A stretch of DNA of 26,179 nt from RGIG9115 sp045644665 (GTDB lineage: Bacteria > Bacillota > Clostridia > UBA1381). The translations under genes and the position numbers were made by a program. The stretch spans positions 1 through 26,179 of the forward strand of contig JAZRHH010000005.1 of NCBI GenBank assembly GCA_045644665.1, given 5' to 3'. Under the pieces are notes generated by a model. That model did no database searches, had not been told where the DNA came from, and saw nothing but the letters and a program-made list of their open reading frames with translations. Positions 8,187 to 16,060 of the stretch are shown here, in pieces. How positions within the stretch are numbered: the stretch's first letter is position 1; each line of letters opens with the position of its first letter.

Positions 8187-9854
8187 GTGTCAGACAAAAA
8201 ACAGTCATTCATGAAAAATGTAAGTGTAATACTTATGGCACAGCTCCTTGTTAAGCTTTTTGGACTTGTATACCGTATGGTTATCACCAATATTCGAGGT
8301 TTTGGAGACGCCGGAAACGGCTTTTATACTGCCGGATTTCAGGTGTATACGCTGCTCCTTGCCGTGTCTTCTGTTGGTGTTCCAAACGCCATTTCAAAAA
8401 TGGTAGCAGAGCGCACAGCGGTAGGGGATTATAAAGGTGCATACGCTGTGTTCAAGACAGCCTTTAAGCTTTTTGCAGGTATTGGTATTGCCTGCAGCGC
8501 AGCCCTGTTTTTTGGTGCAAACTTTGTTGCATACCATGTGGTTAATATGGCAGGCGTTGAATATACAATGCGAGCACTTTCCCCATCAATTTTCTTTGTG
8601 TGTGTGTCAAGTGTAATAAGAGGATACTTTGTAGGACTTCAAAATATGAAAGCCACAAGCAACTCACAGGTCCTTGAGCAAATATTCAAATGTACGCTCA
8701 CAATAATATTTGTATGGTTTTCTGTAGGACTTGAGCCACAGTACATGGCTGCATGGGCAAATTTTGCAAGCTCTGTTGCAACAGTGCTCAGCTTTGGGTA
8801 TCTGCTTGTGTTTTATAATAAACATAAAAAAGACATCAAAGAAAAGCTTCAAAAATCAGATGCAAGTGTGTTTAATAAAATATCCACTGGCAAGATGATG
8901 AAAAGCATACTTATGATTTCTATTCCTATTTCTCTTGGCTCCATCATAACGGCAATAAACCGTGTAATAGACACAGCAACCATAACAAGAGGAATAGAGG
9001 TTGCCTTTGCCTCATACATACCGGCATATGGTAACACCTCCGCTGTTGTGTATCCAACCCTTGAACAGCTAAACCGGGAGGCTGTACGACTTGCCGGAGT
9101 TCTTGGAAAAAGCGACACACTAATAAACATGCCCCTTGCCCTTAATATTGCATTTGCAACAGTTCTTGTCCCTTCAATATCGGGAGCACTTGCAATAGGC
9201 GATAAAAAAGAGGCGGCAGGGAAGATAAACTATTCTTTCCTTATTTCAATTTTGCTTATACTCCCTTGTGCTTTCGGGTACATTTCCCTTGCACAGCCAA
9301 TTTATAAGCTAATATACCCAAACGCGCAGCTTGGATTTGACCTTTTGCAGATAAGCTCTATAGCGCTTATTTTTACAGCTCTTAATCAAACAATTTCCGG
9401 ATCCCTGCAGGGGATGGGAAAAGTGTATACCCCGGCAACGGGACTAATCTGCGGCTGCCTGGTAAAGATAATTTTAAACATTATCCTTATAAGAATCCCG
9501 TCAGTTAATATTTACGGTGCGGCAATAAGCTCGGTAGTTTGTCAGGTAATTTCTTTTGGCATCTGCTTTGCTGTCCTTGCTAAAAACATTTCACTTAATA
9601 TGAGCCTTGTAAAATATGTTCTAAAGCCACTTTTTGCAGGAATTATAATGGCAGCAGTAGCAAAGGGTGCATATATGGGAACAGATTATGTTGTGCACTC
9701 CAATTTTGTTGCACTTCCTGTAGCTATTGGTATTGCTGCAATTGTGTATTTTATAGCCATATTTAAGCTTAAAATCATGACCGAGGAAGAAATAAAAATG
9801 CTCCCAACGGGAGATAAACTGTATGGTCTGTTAAAGAAAATAAAACTTGTATAA
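8187..9854 (+). CDS. MOP-superfamily polysaccharide/lipid II flippase (SpoVB/MurJ-YtgP-like)
   Basis: This is a polytopic membrane protein of 555 aa, made almost entirely of hydrophobic helices separated by short basic loops. That fits the roughly 14-helix fold of the MOP superfamily, whose members flip lipid-linked saccharides such as peptidoglycan precursor across the cytoplasmic membrane. The N-terminal segment with LLVKLFGLVYR and the following G-G-F-Y-A-Q-V-Y pattern resembles the SpoVB/YtgP branch. The length is closer to YtgP (a MurJ-type lipid II flippase) than to shorter SpoVB proteins, but the two cannot be separated reliably here, so no symbol is given. The start is GTG at 8187, chosen because AAGGAGG at 8173-8179 lies seven bases upstream and the next residues are SDKKQSFMKN. 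No clear promoter is seen in the gap upstream. It ends in a bidirectional terminator. Confidence 0.85.
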   Translation: MSDKKQSFMKNVSVILMAQLLVKLFGLVYRMVITNIRGFGDAGNGFYTAGFQVYTLLLAVSSVGVPNAISKMVAERTAVGDYKGAYAVFKTAFKLFAGIGIACSAALFFGANFVAYHVVNMAGVEYTMRALSPSIFFVCVSSVIRGYFVGLQNMKATSNSQVLEQIFKCTLTIIFVWFSVGLEPQYMAAWANFASSVATVLSFGYLLVFYNKHKKDIKEKLQKSDASVFNKISTGKMMKSILMISIPISLGSIITAINRVIDTATITRGIEVAFASYIPAYGNTSAVVYPTLEQLNREAVRLAGVLGKSDTLINMPLALNIAFATVLVPSISGALAIGDKKEAAGKINYSFLISILLILPCAFGYISLAQPIYKLIYPNAQLGFDLLQISSIALIFTALNQTISGSLQGMGKVYTPATGLICGCLVKIILNIILIRIPSVNIYGAAISSVVCQVISFGICFAVLAKNISLNMSLVKYVLKPLFAGIIMAAVAKGAYMGTDYVVHSNFVALPVAIGIAAIVYFIAIFKLKIMTEEEIKMLPTGDKLYGLLKKIKLV

Positions 9855-9882
9855 AAAAACACCCGTAAGGGTGTTTTTTTTT
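9853..9882. terminator. Bidirectional intrinsic terminator between convergent genes
   Basis: AACACCC and GGGTGTT form a stem around a GTAA loop at 9865-9868, with an A-run on the left (from 9853) and a T-run on the right (to 9882). It therefore works as a rho-independent terminator on both strands. It begins within the flippase stop codon and ends within the stop codon of the minus-strand protease (9881-9883), so both genes use the same few bases. Confidence 0.93.
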
Positions 9883-11986
9883 AATCTATACTTTTACAAA
9901 GTGGTGTTGCAAAATCTGCGCCCCACAGCATTATTTTTGTGCCATCAGGTACATCTAAAACCCGGGGATCAGAAGTATACTTTTTAGATTTCACCTGTGT
10001 AAGTTTTCCGCTTCCGTCAAATGTAGCAAAAATCAAATACGCTCCCTCTGTCGGAATGTTAGTAGCCTCAACAACGTTACCGTATTTCCATATGTTTGTC
10101 TTATCCGTTATTTTAAAGTCTATTGTGTCTGTTTCTATGACCTCTCCGTTTGCACCCATAACCTGTGCATATATAGAATAATCTGAAACAGCCCTTATAT
10201 TAAGAGCAATGTTTGTGTTAAAAACATTATGCCTTGGTATTGCAAACATTCCATCATTATCTCTTATGATTATCCTGTAATTATCACCATAATTCGCATC
10301 TATTTTAAATCTTATTCCGTTGTCATTATTAAAGTATTTTCTTGGCGTAGAAGCAGATACATTGGAAAGTTCTGACCATTTTGCATATAATGTTATATTC
10401 CGGTTTACAGGGGTTTCAAAGCTCCACGGCATTGATACACTTGCATTTTCGTACCAGCCAAGGAATTCAAATCCCTCTCTTTCGGGAGCTTCCGGCATTG
10501 TGGCACATGCACCTTTTTCTACAGTCTGGGCAGTTATCTCACCTGCGCCACGAGTGTCAAATTTAACTGTATATACAGTTGGCTCAGCGTATGCAAATAT
10601 TCCTGCATTGTTTGGGGTAAAGGAGTTTGTAGTGGCACTGCCGTCAATCCATACACCCTCATCAAGAATGTATGTTTCTCCCGGGTTTGACGAGTAGCTT
10701 TCGCCGCCCTCAACCCAGTTCATAGCAAAATTATCATTTTCATCGTACTGGTACACTACCACAGAAAAATATTGGTTTTCTGAAAGCTCAATTTCCTCAT
10801 CTAAATCCACCTTTAAAAATCCTGTCATGAACGGTGTATACCCTGTGAGAGTTTGTACCGGCTCTCCTATAATTGGTGAGCCTGGCTTTTCTTCATTTCC
10901 TACATAAACTTCAATCTTATAGGAAACAGTGTTATAAGCGTTAAATCCTACAGATGTAAGAGTCTGATTTTCCTTTGCTTGAAATACATTTGCTGCAGGA
11001 CAATCAACGAGATATGTCATATCACTTCCCTGATATGTGTGCATTATACCCTCATTTGATTTTGCGCCCATTTTTGTGTAGGAAACTGTATTAATGGAAG
11101 TGTCATAGTATGAGAGCCAAAAATATCCGTCATTTCCCCACTGCTTTCCGTAGCTGTTTTTAACAAGCCATGCACCCGGAGCCTCTGGTCTGCAAAATGG
11201 GTCAAAGTTTTCTACAGCGTAGCTATCGTCCCAACCGACAACTGTTACAGAGTGATTGGTCGTAGATTTTGTGTTCTGGTAATAACTCATATTTTGTGAC
11301 ATATATGCATCATTTGGATGAACGTAGTACGAAAGAGCAATGGCACCATGCTCCATAATAGCTTGTTTTGCGGATGATTCTGTTAAAAGGTATCCGTGTT
11401 CCAAAAGCTCTGCATTAAAGTCATATCTGTTTGCTTCATCAATAGTTTCATCAGCAAATATAGGGTAAGGGTAATCTACTTCGATGGCAGTTCCCTGGCG
11501 TGTTTGCAAAATCTGAAACGCCTGGTATGTGTTTCCTCCCGTAAAATAACCCTCGTTAGCCGAAGTTGTATCAGTTCCGTCATTAAAAAGAGAGTTAGCC
11601 TTGTGTGTAAAATATGCAAGATGCTTTTCCGAATAGTTTATATTGGTGCTTTCAAGGCCTTGTTTAACCATACTTGTCTCTGCGCAGGCAAGTATAGAGT
11701 GTGCCCAGCATGTGCCAAAATAAAACTGATTTCTGACAGGTGTTATGTATCCGAATTCTCTTGAATCATATTTTTCAGGCAGGGTGTTTGAAAAAAAGGA
11801 AAATCCTTCACCAAATCTTGGTGTGTAAACTAAATTACCGCTTTTGTCGTATAGGGTGTATTCACTAAGCCCCTGCTCGCTTGCTTCTCCGGTTTGCTTA
11901 AGGCTGTAATAAGAAAAGCCGTCAGCATAAGCAGAGCAGCACAAAATAGAAAAAATAAAAGAAATACAAACAATAATCCTCTTCAT
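9881..11986 (-). CDS. Secreted C1A (papain-like) cysteine protease with lectin-like and InlB-type repeat domains
   Basis: This is a predicted extracellular or surface protease of 701 aa. The start ATG (11984-11986) is preferred over longer in-frame starts because AAGGAG lies ten bases upstream (11997-12002) and it opens directly on a signal peptide, MKRIIVCISFIFSILCCSAYA, residues 1-21. Papain-family residues are all present: oxyanion Q87, nucleophile C93 in GTCWAHS, H245 in NHSVTVVGWDD and N277 in LVKNSYG. Residues about 312-470 resemble the lectin-like domain found after clostridial C1 peptidases. Residues 472-538 form one InlB/Listeria-Bacteroides repeat (KFDTRGAG... FLGWYEN... ITLYAKW). 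Residues 540-701 are beta-rich and unrecognised, ending near PLC like some gut Firmicutes exoprotein tails. There is no LPXTG motif, so the mode of surface attachment, if any, is not visible. No pro-domain of classical length is obvious. It has its own divergent promoter. Confidence 0.9.
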   Translation of the reverse strand: MKRIIVCISFIFSILCCSAYADGFSYYSLKQTGEASEQGLSEYTLYDKSGNLVYTPRFGEGFSFFSNTLPEKYDSREFGYITPVRNQFYFGTCWAHSILACAETSMVKQGLESTNINYSEKHLAYFTHKANSLFNDGTDTTSANEGYFTGGNTYQAFQILQTRQGTAIEVDYPYPIFADETIDEANRYDFNAELLEHGYLLTESSAKQAIMEHGAIALSYYVHPNDAYMSQNMSYYQNTKSTTNHSVTVVGWDDSYAVENFDPFCRPEAPGAWLVKNSYGKQWGNDGYFWLSYYDTSINTVSYTKMGAKSNEGIMHTYQGSDMTYLVDCPAANVFQAKENQTLTSVGFNAYNTVSYKIEVYVGNEEKPGSPIIGEPVQTLTGYTPFMTGFLKVDLDEEIELSENQYFSVVVYQYDENDNFAMNWVEGGESYSSNPGETYILDEGVWIDGSATTNSFTPNNAGIFAYAEPTVYTVKFDTRGAGEITAQTVEKGACATMPEAPEREGFEFLGWYENASVSMPWSFETPVNRNITLYAKWSELSNVSASTPRKYFNNDNGIRFKIDANYGDNYRIIIRDNDGMFAIPRHNVFNTNIALNIRAVSDYSIYAQVMGANGEVIETDTIDFKITDKTNIWKYGNVVEATNIPTEGAYLIFATFDGSGKLTQVKSKKYTSDPRVLDVPDGTKIMLWGADFATPLCKSID

Positions 11987-12016
11987 TTTAAGTTTGCTCC
12001 TTAACAAATTTTCTTT

Positions 12017-12045
12017 ATTATACCATATATTTTTGTGTTTGTCAC
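12017..12045 (-). promoter_or_regulatory. Promoter for the secreted protease (minus strand)
   Basis: On the minus strand, GTGACA (12040-12045) and TATAAT (12017-12022) are separated by 17 bases, a near-consensus housekeeping sigma-factor promoter. Transcription would start near 12010, leaving about 24 bases of leader before the protease ATG. Confidence 0.75.
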
Positions 12046-12066
12046 TATAAAATTTACTTTTATCTA

Positions 12067-12095
12067 TTGAAATAAAGGCTAAAATATTATATAAT
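12067..12095 (+). promoter_or_regulatory. Promoter for the GTPase-nuclease fusion gene
   Basis: TTGAAA (12067-12072) and TATAAT (12090-12095) are separated by 17 bases, a near-consensus promoter firing rightward. The start would be near 12102, giving a leader of about 26 bases that contains AAGGAGGG (12113-12120). It is back-to-back with the protease promoter, with about 20 bases between the two -35 elements. Confidence 0.8.
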
Positions 12096-12100
12096 ATTTT
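12081..12100. repeat. Perfect 20-bp AT palindrome over the -10 box
   Basis: AAAATATTAT (12081-12090) is followed directly by its exact reverse complement, ATAATATTTT (12091-12100). The palindrome covers the -10 box of the GTPase promoter. It could be an operator for a dimeric regulator, or a chance product of AT-rich promoter sequence. Confidence 0.5.
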
Positions 12101-12127
12101 GGTTAAGCAAACAAGGAGGGCGAGTGT

Positions 12128-14671
12128 ATGAAAAAAAGAATAGTAATTGGTATCACCGCCCATGTAGACAGCGGCAAAACAACTCTTTCCGAGGCAATTC
12201 TCTATCGCTCGGGAGAGATCAGAAGTCTTGGGCGGGTAGACCATAAGGATGCATTTCTTGACACAGATGCAATAGAAAAGGAAAGAGGAATAACAATCTT
12301 TTCAAAACAAGCTGTGTTTTCTTATAAGGATACAGACTTTACGCTTCTTGACACTCCGGGGCACGTAGACTTTTCTGCAGAAACAGAAAGGACACTAAAG
12401 GTCCTTGACTACGCCGTACTCGTAGTAAGCGCAAGTGAGGGTGTTCAAAGCCATACAGAAACAATCTGGAAACTTCTTCACGACTATAATGTACCTGTTT
12501 TTGTTTTTATAAACAAAACAGATATATCAGAGCGCTCCTCCGGGGAAATCATAAACAAGCTTAAAAGCCGTTTTGGAGACGGATTTGTTGACTTTACAAA
12601 AGGAGCTGACTTTGAAGAACTTGCTCTTTGTGATGAGGCGTGTCTTGAAGAATTTATGGACGGTAGCGTAAGGGTGGAAACGATAAAGGACAGTATACTA
12701 AGAAGAAAGGTATACCCCTGCGTGTTCGGCTCTGCTCTTAAGCTTAAGGGCGTTGACGAATTTCTTGAAACTCTTGAAAAATATACAGACGATAAAAACA
12801 GCTCGGCAAATTTTGGCGCAAAGGTATTTAAAATTACCTATGACGAAAAGGGCATGCGCCTTACGCACATGAAAATCACAGGGGGCGCACTCAGCGTCCG
12901 TGACGAGCTTGAAACTGTCACAGATAAAGGTAATTTTGCAGAAAAGGTAAACCAGATACGAATATACTCCGGTGCAAAATACAAGACGGCTGAAAAAGCA
13001 GTTGCAGGAGAGGTTTGTGCAGTTGCCGGACTTTCCCACACCTTTGCGGGACAGGGCTTTGGCTTTGAAGAAAACAGCGAAAATCCGTTTTTAGAGCCGG
13101 TATTTAACTACAGCGTAATACTGCCTGATGGCTTTGACGAGCATAAGGCACTTATAATGCTCCGAGGTCTTGAGGAAGAGGACCCCACCTTAAAAATAGA
13201 GTGGAATGAACAGCTAAGACAAATCCGCATACGGCTTATGGGTAATATTCAGCTTGAAGTTCTAAAAAGAATAATATACGACAGATTTTCTCTTCCCGTA
13301 ACCTTTGGAAAAGGCGGCATAGCATATAAGGAAACAATAAGAGAGAGTGCCTACGGTGTTGGACACTATGAGCCTCTTCGCCACTATGCAGAAGTGCATC
13401 TTTTGCTTGAGCCATTAAAAGTGGGCAGCGGAGTGGTATTTGATACAAAATGCAGTGAAGAGGATTTAGATAAAAACTGGCAAAGACTAATACTCACACA
13501 TCTTGCAGAAAAAACACATCTTGGAGTTCTTACAGGGTCTCCTATAACCGATATAAAAATATCCCTTATGGCAGGCAGAGCACACCTTAAGCACACAGAG
13601 GGTGGAGATTTCAGACAGGCAACCTACAGAGCTGTAAGACAGGCTCTTATGGGTGCAGAGAGTGTTTTACTTGAGCCTTGGTATAGCTTTTCACTCTATG
13701 TTCCCTCAGAAAATGTGGGCAGAGCTATGACGGATATTCAAAACATGGGCGGAAGCTTTTTGCCACCCGAAACAACCGGAGAGTTTGCGAGCATAAAGGG
13801 CGAGGTGCCCGTATCCGAAATATCGGAATATATGACCGAAGTGGCCGGCTACACAAAAGGTAGAGGCAGACTTTCCTGTACCTTTAAAGAGTATAAGGAA
13901 TGTCACAATGCTGATAAGATAATCGAGGAAACAGGCTACAAGGCGGAGCAGGACTTAGAAAACACAGCGGACTCTGTTTTTTGCGATCATGGTGCAGGAT
14001 TTGTCGTTAAATGGGATAAAGTGCCTGAATATATGCATATAGACTGTGCTCTTCTAAAAGAAGAGGAGTATGTAGAAAGTCCTGTTCGTGAATATATAAA
14101 AACAGTTGCAACGGACGAGGAGCTGCTTCGAATATTTGAAAAAACCTACGGCCCTGTAAAGAGGGTGCTCCACAGCACTCTTGAAACAAGGAAGCCAATA
14201 AAAACAAAGGTTCCAAAATCAAAAATCACCTTTAAAGGTGATGAGTACCTGCTAATTGACGGATATAATGTTCTATATGCCTGGGACGAGCTTAAAAATC
14301 TTGCAAAAGATAGTCTTGAGCACGCAAGAAATAGCCTTATAGACATAGTTTGTAACTATCAGGGCTTTAAGCAAACGAACGTCATACTTGTCTTTGACGC
14401 ATATAAGGTCAAGGGCAATCACGGAGAGGTAGAAAGAGTCCACGGAGTGGATGTAGTATATACGAAAGAAGCAGAAACTGCGGATATGTATATAGAAAAG
14501 GTTACAAGAAAACTATCAAAAAACCACCGTGTCCGCGTTGCTACATCGGATAATCTGGAACAGCTTATAATCCTTGGCGGCGGAGCTGTCCGACTAAGCG
14601 CCGAAGCCTTTAAAAAAGAGGTAGAAGAAGTGGAGGAAGAGATACGCTCTTTTCTTAAAAACATGGAGTAA
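12128..14671 (+). CDS. EF-G/TetM-like ribosomal GTPase fused to a YacP/Rae1-like NYN nuclease domain
   Basis: Residues 1 to about 630 follow the order of EF-G and ribosomal-protection GTPases. G1 is AHVDSGKT (11-18), RGIT is at 53-56, G3 is DTPGH (75-79) and G4 is NKTD (129-132), followed by the beta-barrel and domains III-V. Residues about 705-845 match YacP, the NYN/PIN-type enzyme known in Bacillus subtilis as Rae1, which cuts mRNA in the ribosomal A site. The acidic residues expected in such an active site are present: D711 in DGYN, D757 in VFDA, E783 and D786 in ETAD, and D808 in TSD. One chain therefore joins a factor that binds the ribosomal A-site region with a nuclease acting there. 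The TetM tip motif YSPVS is replaced by KHTEG before GGDFR, so tetracycline resistance should not be assumed. The length of 847 aa compares with about 640 for TetM; the difference is linker plus NYN domain. AAGGAGGG at 12113-12120 sets the start. Confidence 0.88.
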   Translation: MKKRIVIGITAHVDSGKTTLSEAILYRSGEIRSLGRVDHKDAFLDTDAIEKERGITIFSKQAVFSYKDTDFTLLDTPGHVDFSAETERTLKVLDYAVLVVSASEGVQSHTETIWKLLHDYNVPVFVFINKTDISERSSGEIINKLKSRFGDGFVDFTKGADFEELALCDEACLEEFMDGSVRVETIKDSILRRKVYPCVFGSALKLKGVDEFLETLEKYTDDKNSSANFGAKVFKITYDEKGMRLTHMKITGGALSVRDELETVTDKGNFAEKVNQIRIYSGAKYKTAEKAVAGEVCAVAGLSHTFAGQGFGFEENSENPFLEPVFNYSVILPDGFDEHKALIMLRGLEEEDPTLKIEWNEQLRQIRIRLMGNIQLEVLKRIIYDRFSLPVTFGKGGIAYKETIRESAYGVGHYEPLRHYAEVHLLLEPLKVGSGVVFDTKCSEEDLDKNWQRLILTHLAEKTHLGVLTGSPITDIKISLMAGRAHLKHTEGGDFRQATYRAVRQALMGAESVLLEPWYSFSLYVPSENVGRAMTDIQNMGGSFLPPETTGEFASIKGEVPVSEISEYMTEVAGYTKGRGRLSCTFKEYKECHNADKIIEETGYKAEQDLENTADSVFCDHGAGFVVKWDKVPEYMHIDCALLKEEEYVESPVREYIKTVATDEELLRIFEKTYGPVKRVLHSTLETRKPIKTKVPKSKITFKGDEYLLIDGYNVLYAWDELKNLAKDSLEHARNSLIDIVCNYQGFKQTNVILVFDAYKVKGNHGEVERVHGVDVVYTKEAETADMYIEKVTRKLSKNHRVRVATSDNLEQLIILGGGAVRLSAEAFKKEVEEVEEEIRSFLKNME

Positions 14672-14697
14672 AAAATAACAATTTTATGAGATTTATA

Positions 14698-14726
14698 TTG
14701 TAATCGGGTGTGAATTATGGTACAAT
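14698..14726 (+). promoter_or_regulatory. Extended -10 promoter for the NlpC/P60-like gene
   Basis: TTGTAA (14698-14703) and TACAAT (14721-14726) are separated by 17 bases, and the -10 box is preceded by TGG, which gives an extended -10 element. An overlapping TATAAT begins at 14726 but would need a 22-base spacer. The transcript would start about 25 bases before the ATG at 14758. Confidence 0.7.
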
Positions 14727-14757
14727 ATAATGTGATGTGTTTTGGGAGGTATTTTAA

Positions 14758-16008
14758 ATGAGAACACAAGAGCTTTCAAAAGGTAAAAAGGCGGTCCTTG
14801 CAAGAGCAAGGCTTTTAACGGAATTTGAATGGACACCTGTCCGGGATATACCTACCTTTACAAAAGCAACAGGGAAAACAGTTTTGCCTGCAGGAAAGAC
14901 AGTAAAAGGAATGATTTATTCCTCAACAGAGCCTACAGATAAATTTGTAACAGAAAACATTTCTTTTGAAACCTTTTCTACTATAGTAAATAATCCCGAT
15001 AGCGCCCTTTACACCAAGGACCTTGAAGGTCACAACAATTCATGGGCATACTTTGGCATTGTATGTAATGGACTTGCCCGCTATGCACTAAATATTCCCC
15101 AGCGGTATTCCACAAAAAGGTGGCTTACAGTTCCCGGTATGCACAAAATCTATGAACCGTCAGAGTATACAGTTGACCAGATAGAAATATGTGATGTTCT
15201 TTATGCCTATGGAAACGGACGAAACCATGTTGCTCTTGTAACAGATGTTATATGCGATGAAAATGGACAGGTGCAGCAGGTTGAGGTTTCGGAAGCAATC
15301 AGACCTACTTGTGTAAGACGGCAGTTTACTCCGGAAGAGTTTTATGAAAAATTTAAGCTGTTTGGAATTTGTAGGTATGACTTCTTAGACTCTGTTCCCG
15401 AGCCTAATCCCACAGACAGCGCCTTTGTGTCAGGCAAGCTGGAAACAAAGCTCCCAAATATCGCCCTTGACTACGGAAATAAGACAAACTACCGTGCATA
15501 TGAGGATGTTGTTATTTCTGCGTTTCTTGATGAAGAAAACGAAATTGAAATTTACAAAGAAAATGAGCTTATAGATAAGTTTGTAATCTCAGGAAGAGGA
15601 AAGATAGCAAAAAGATTTGACAGAGGCTATTATACTGTAAAGCTTCTCTCTACAGGCGAAACACTGGAATTTTGTGTAACAGACCCTGAAATAACATATA
15701 CAGTTAAGGACGGAATTCTGAGCGTAAGTGCAAATCCCTGTGACAATGAAAGCGAAATACTACACATGGATTTCCGCGAAAAATCAAAAGGAGAAACCAG
15801 GGGTGTAGATGATGAGCAAACCGCTGTAAAATTTTATAATCCCTGCTGCAGTTCACTTTCAAAGTTGGAAGAACTGACAGAGGAAGAGAAAGAGTCAGGT
15901 AAATTTTCAAGAAAAATTCCTGATGATGCTGCAAATTTCAAAGTGAATTTCAAAAACAAATATGGTATTTGGACTCACACTATGATAAAAATTTGTACTG
16001 AGGAATAA
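14758..16008 (+). CDS. Uncharacterised protein with NlpC/P60-like N-terminal domain
   Basis: No named family is recognised with certainty. Residues about 45-215 have the layout of an NlpC/P60-type papain-like fold: a candidate nucleophile C103 in YFGIVCNGLARYAL, a candidate base H157 in RNHVALVTDV, and a polar residue E179 in VSEAIRP. Such folds cleave or rearrange amide bonds, often in cell-wall peptides. Residues about 230-416 appear beta-rich, possibly two small Ig-like or sandwich modules. There is no signal peptide or membrane segment, and about ten cysteines are spread along the chain, which fits a cytoplasmic or non-classically exported protein rather than an ordinary secreted hydrolase. 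GGGAGGT at 14744-14750 sets the start. The gene has its own promoter and may also drive miaB, 52 bp downstream, because no convincing separate miaB promoter is visible. Confidence 0.7.
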   Translation: MRTQELSKGKKAVLARARLLTEFEWTPVRDIPTFTKATGKTVLPAGKTVKGMIYSSTEPTDKFVTENISFETFSTIVNNPDSALYTKDLEGHNNSWAYFGIVCNGLARYALNIPQRYSTKRWLTVPGMHKIYEPSEYTVDQIEICDVLYAYGNGRNHVALVTDVICDENGQVQQVEVSEAIRPTCVRRQFTPEEFYEKFKLFGICRYDFLDSVPEPNPTDSAFVSGKLETKLPNIALDYGNKTNYRAYEDVVISAFLDEENEIEIYKENELIDKFVISGRGKIAKRFDRGYYTVKLLSTGETLEFCVTDPEITYTVKDGILSVSANPCDNESEILHMDFREKSKGETRGVDDEQTAVKFYNPCCSSLSKLEELTEEEKESGKFSRKIPDDAANFKVNFKNKYGIWTHTMIKICTEE

Positions 16009-16060
16009 GACTTGATATTGAGCATCTGTAATAATCAGAAAGAATACAAAGAAAGGTAGG

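Noticed and set aside
11987..12244. A protease start upstream of 11986, adding about 86 residues
   Set aside because: It would run through both promoters and into the GTPase gene, and would bury the clear signal peptide. The ATG at 11984-11986 has a proper ribosome binding site.
12128..14671. A tetracycline-resistance (tet) gene
   Set aside because: It lacks the YSPVS tip motif, carries an extra NYN domain, and its composition matches the neighbouring chromosome rather than an acquired tet gene.
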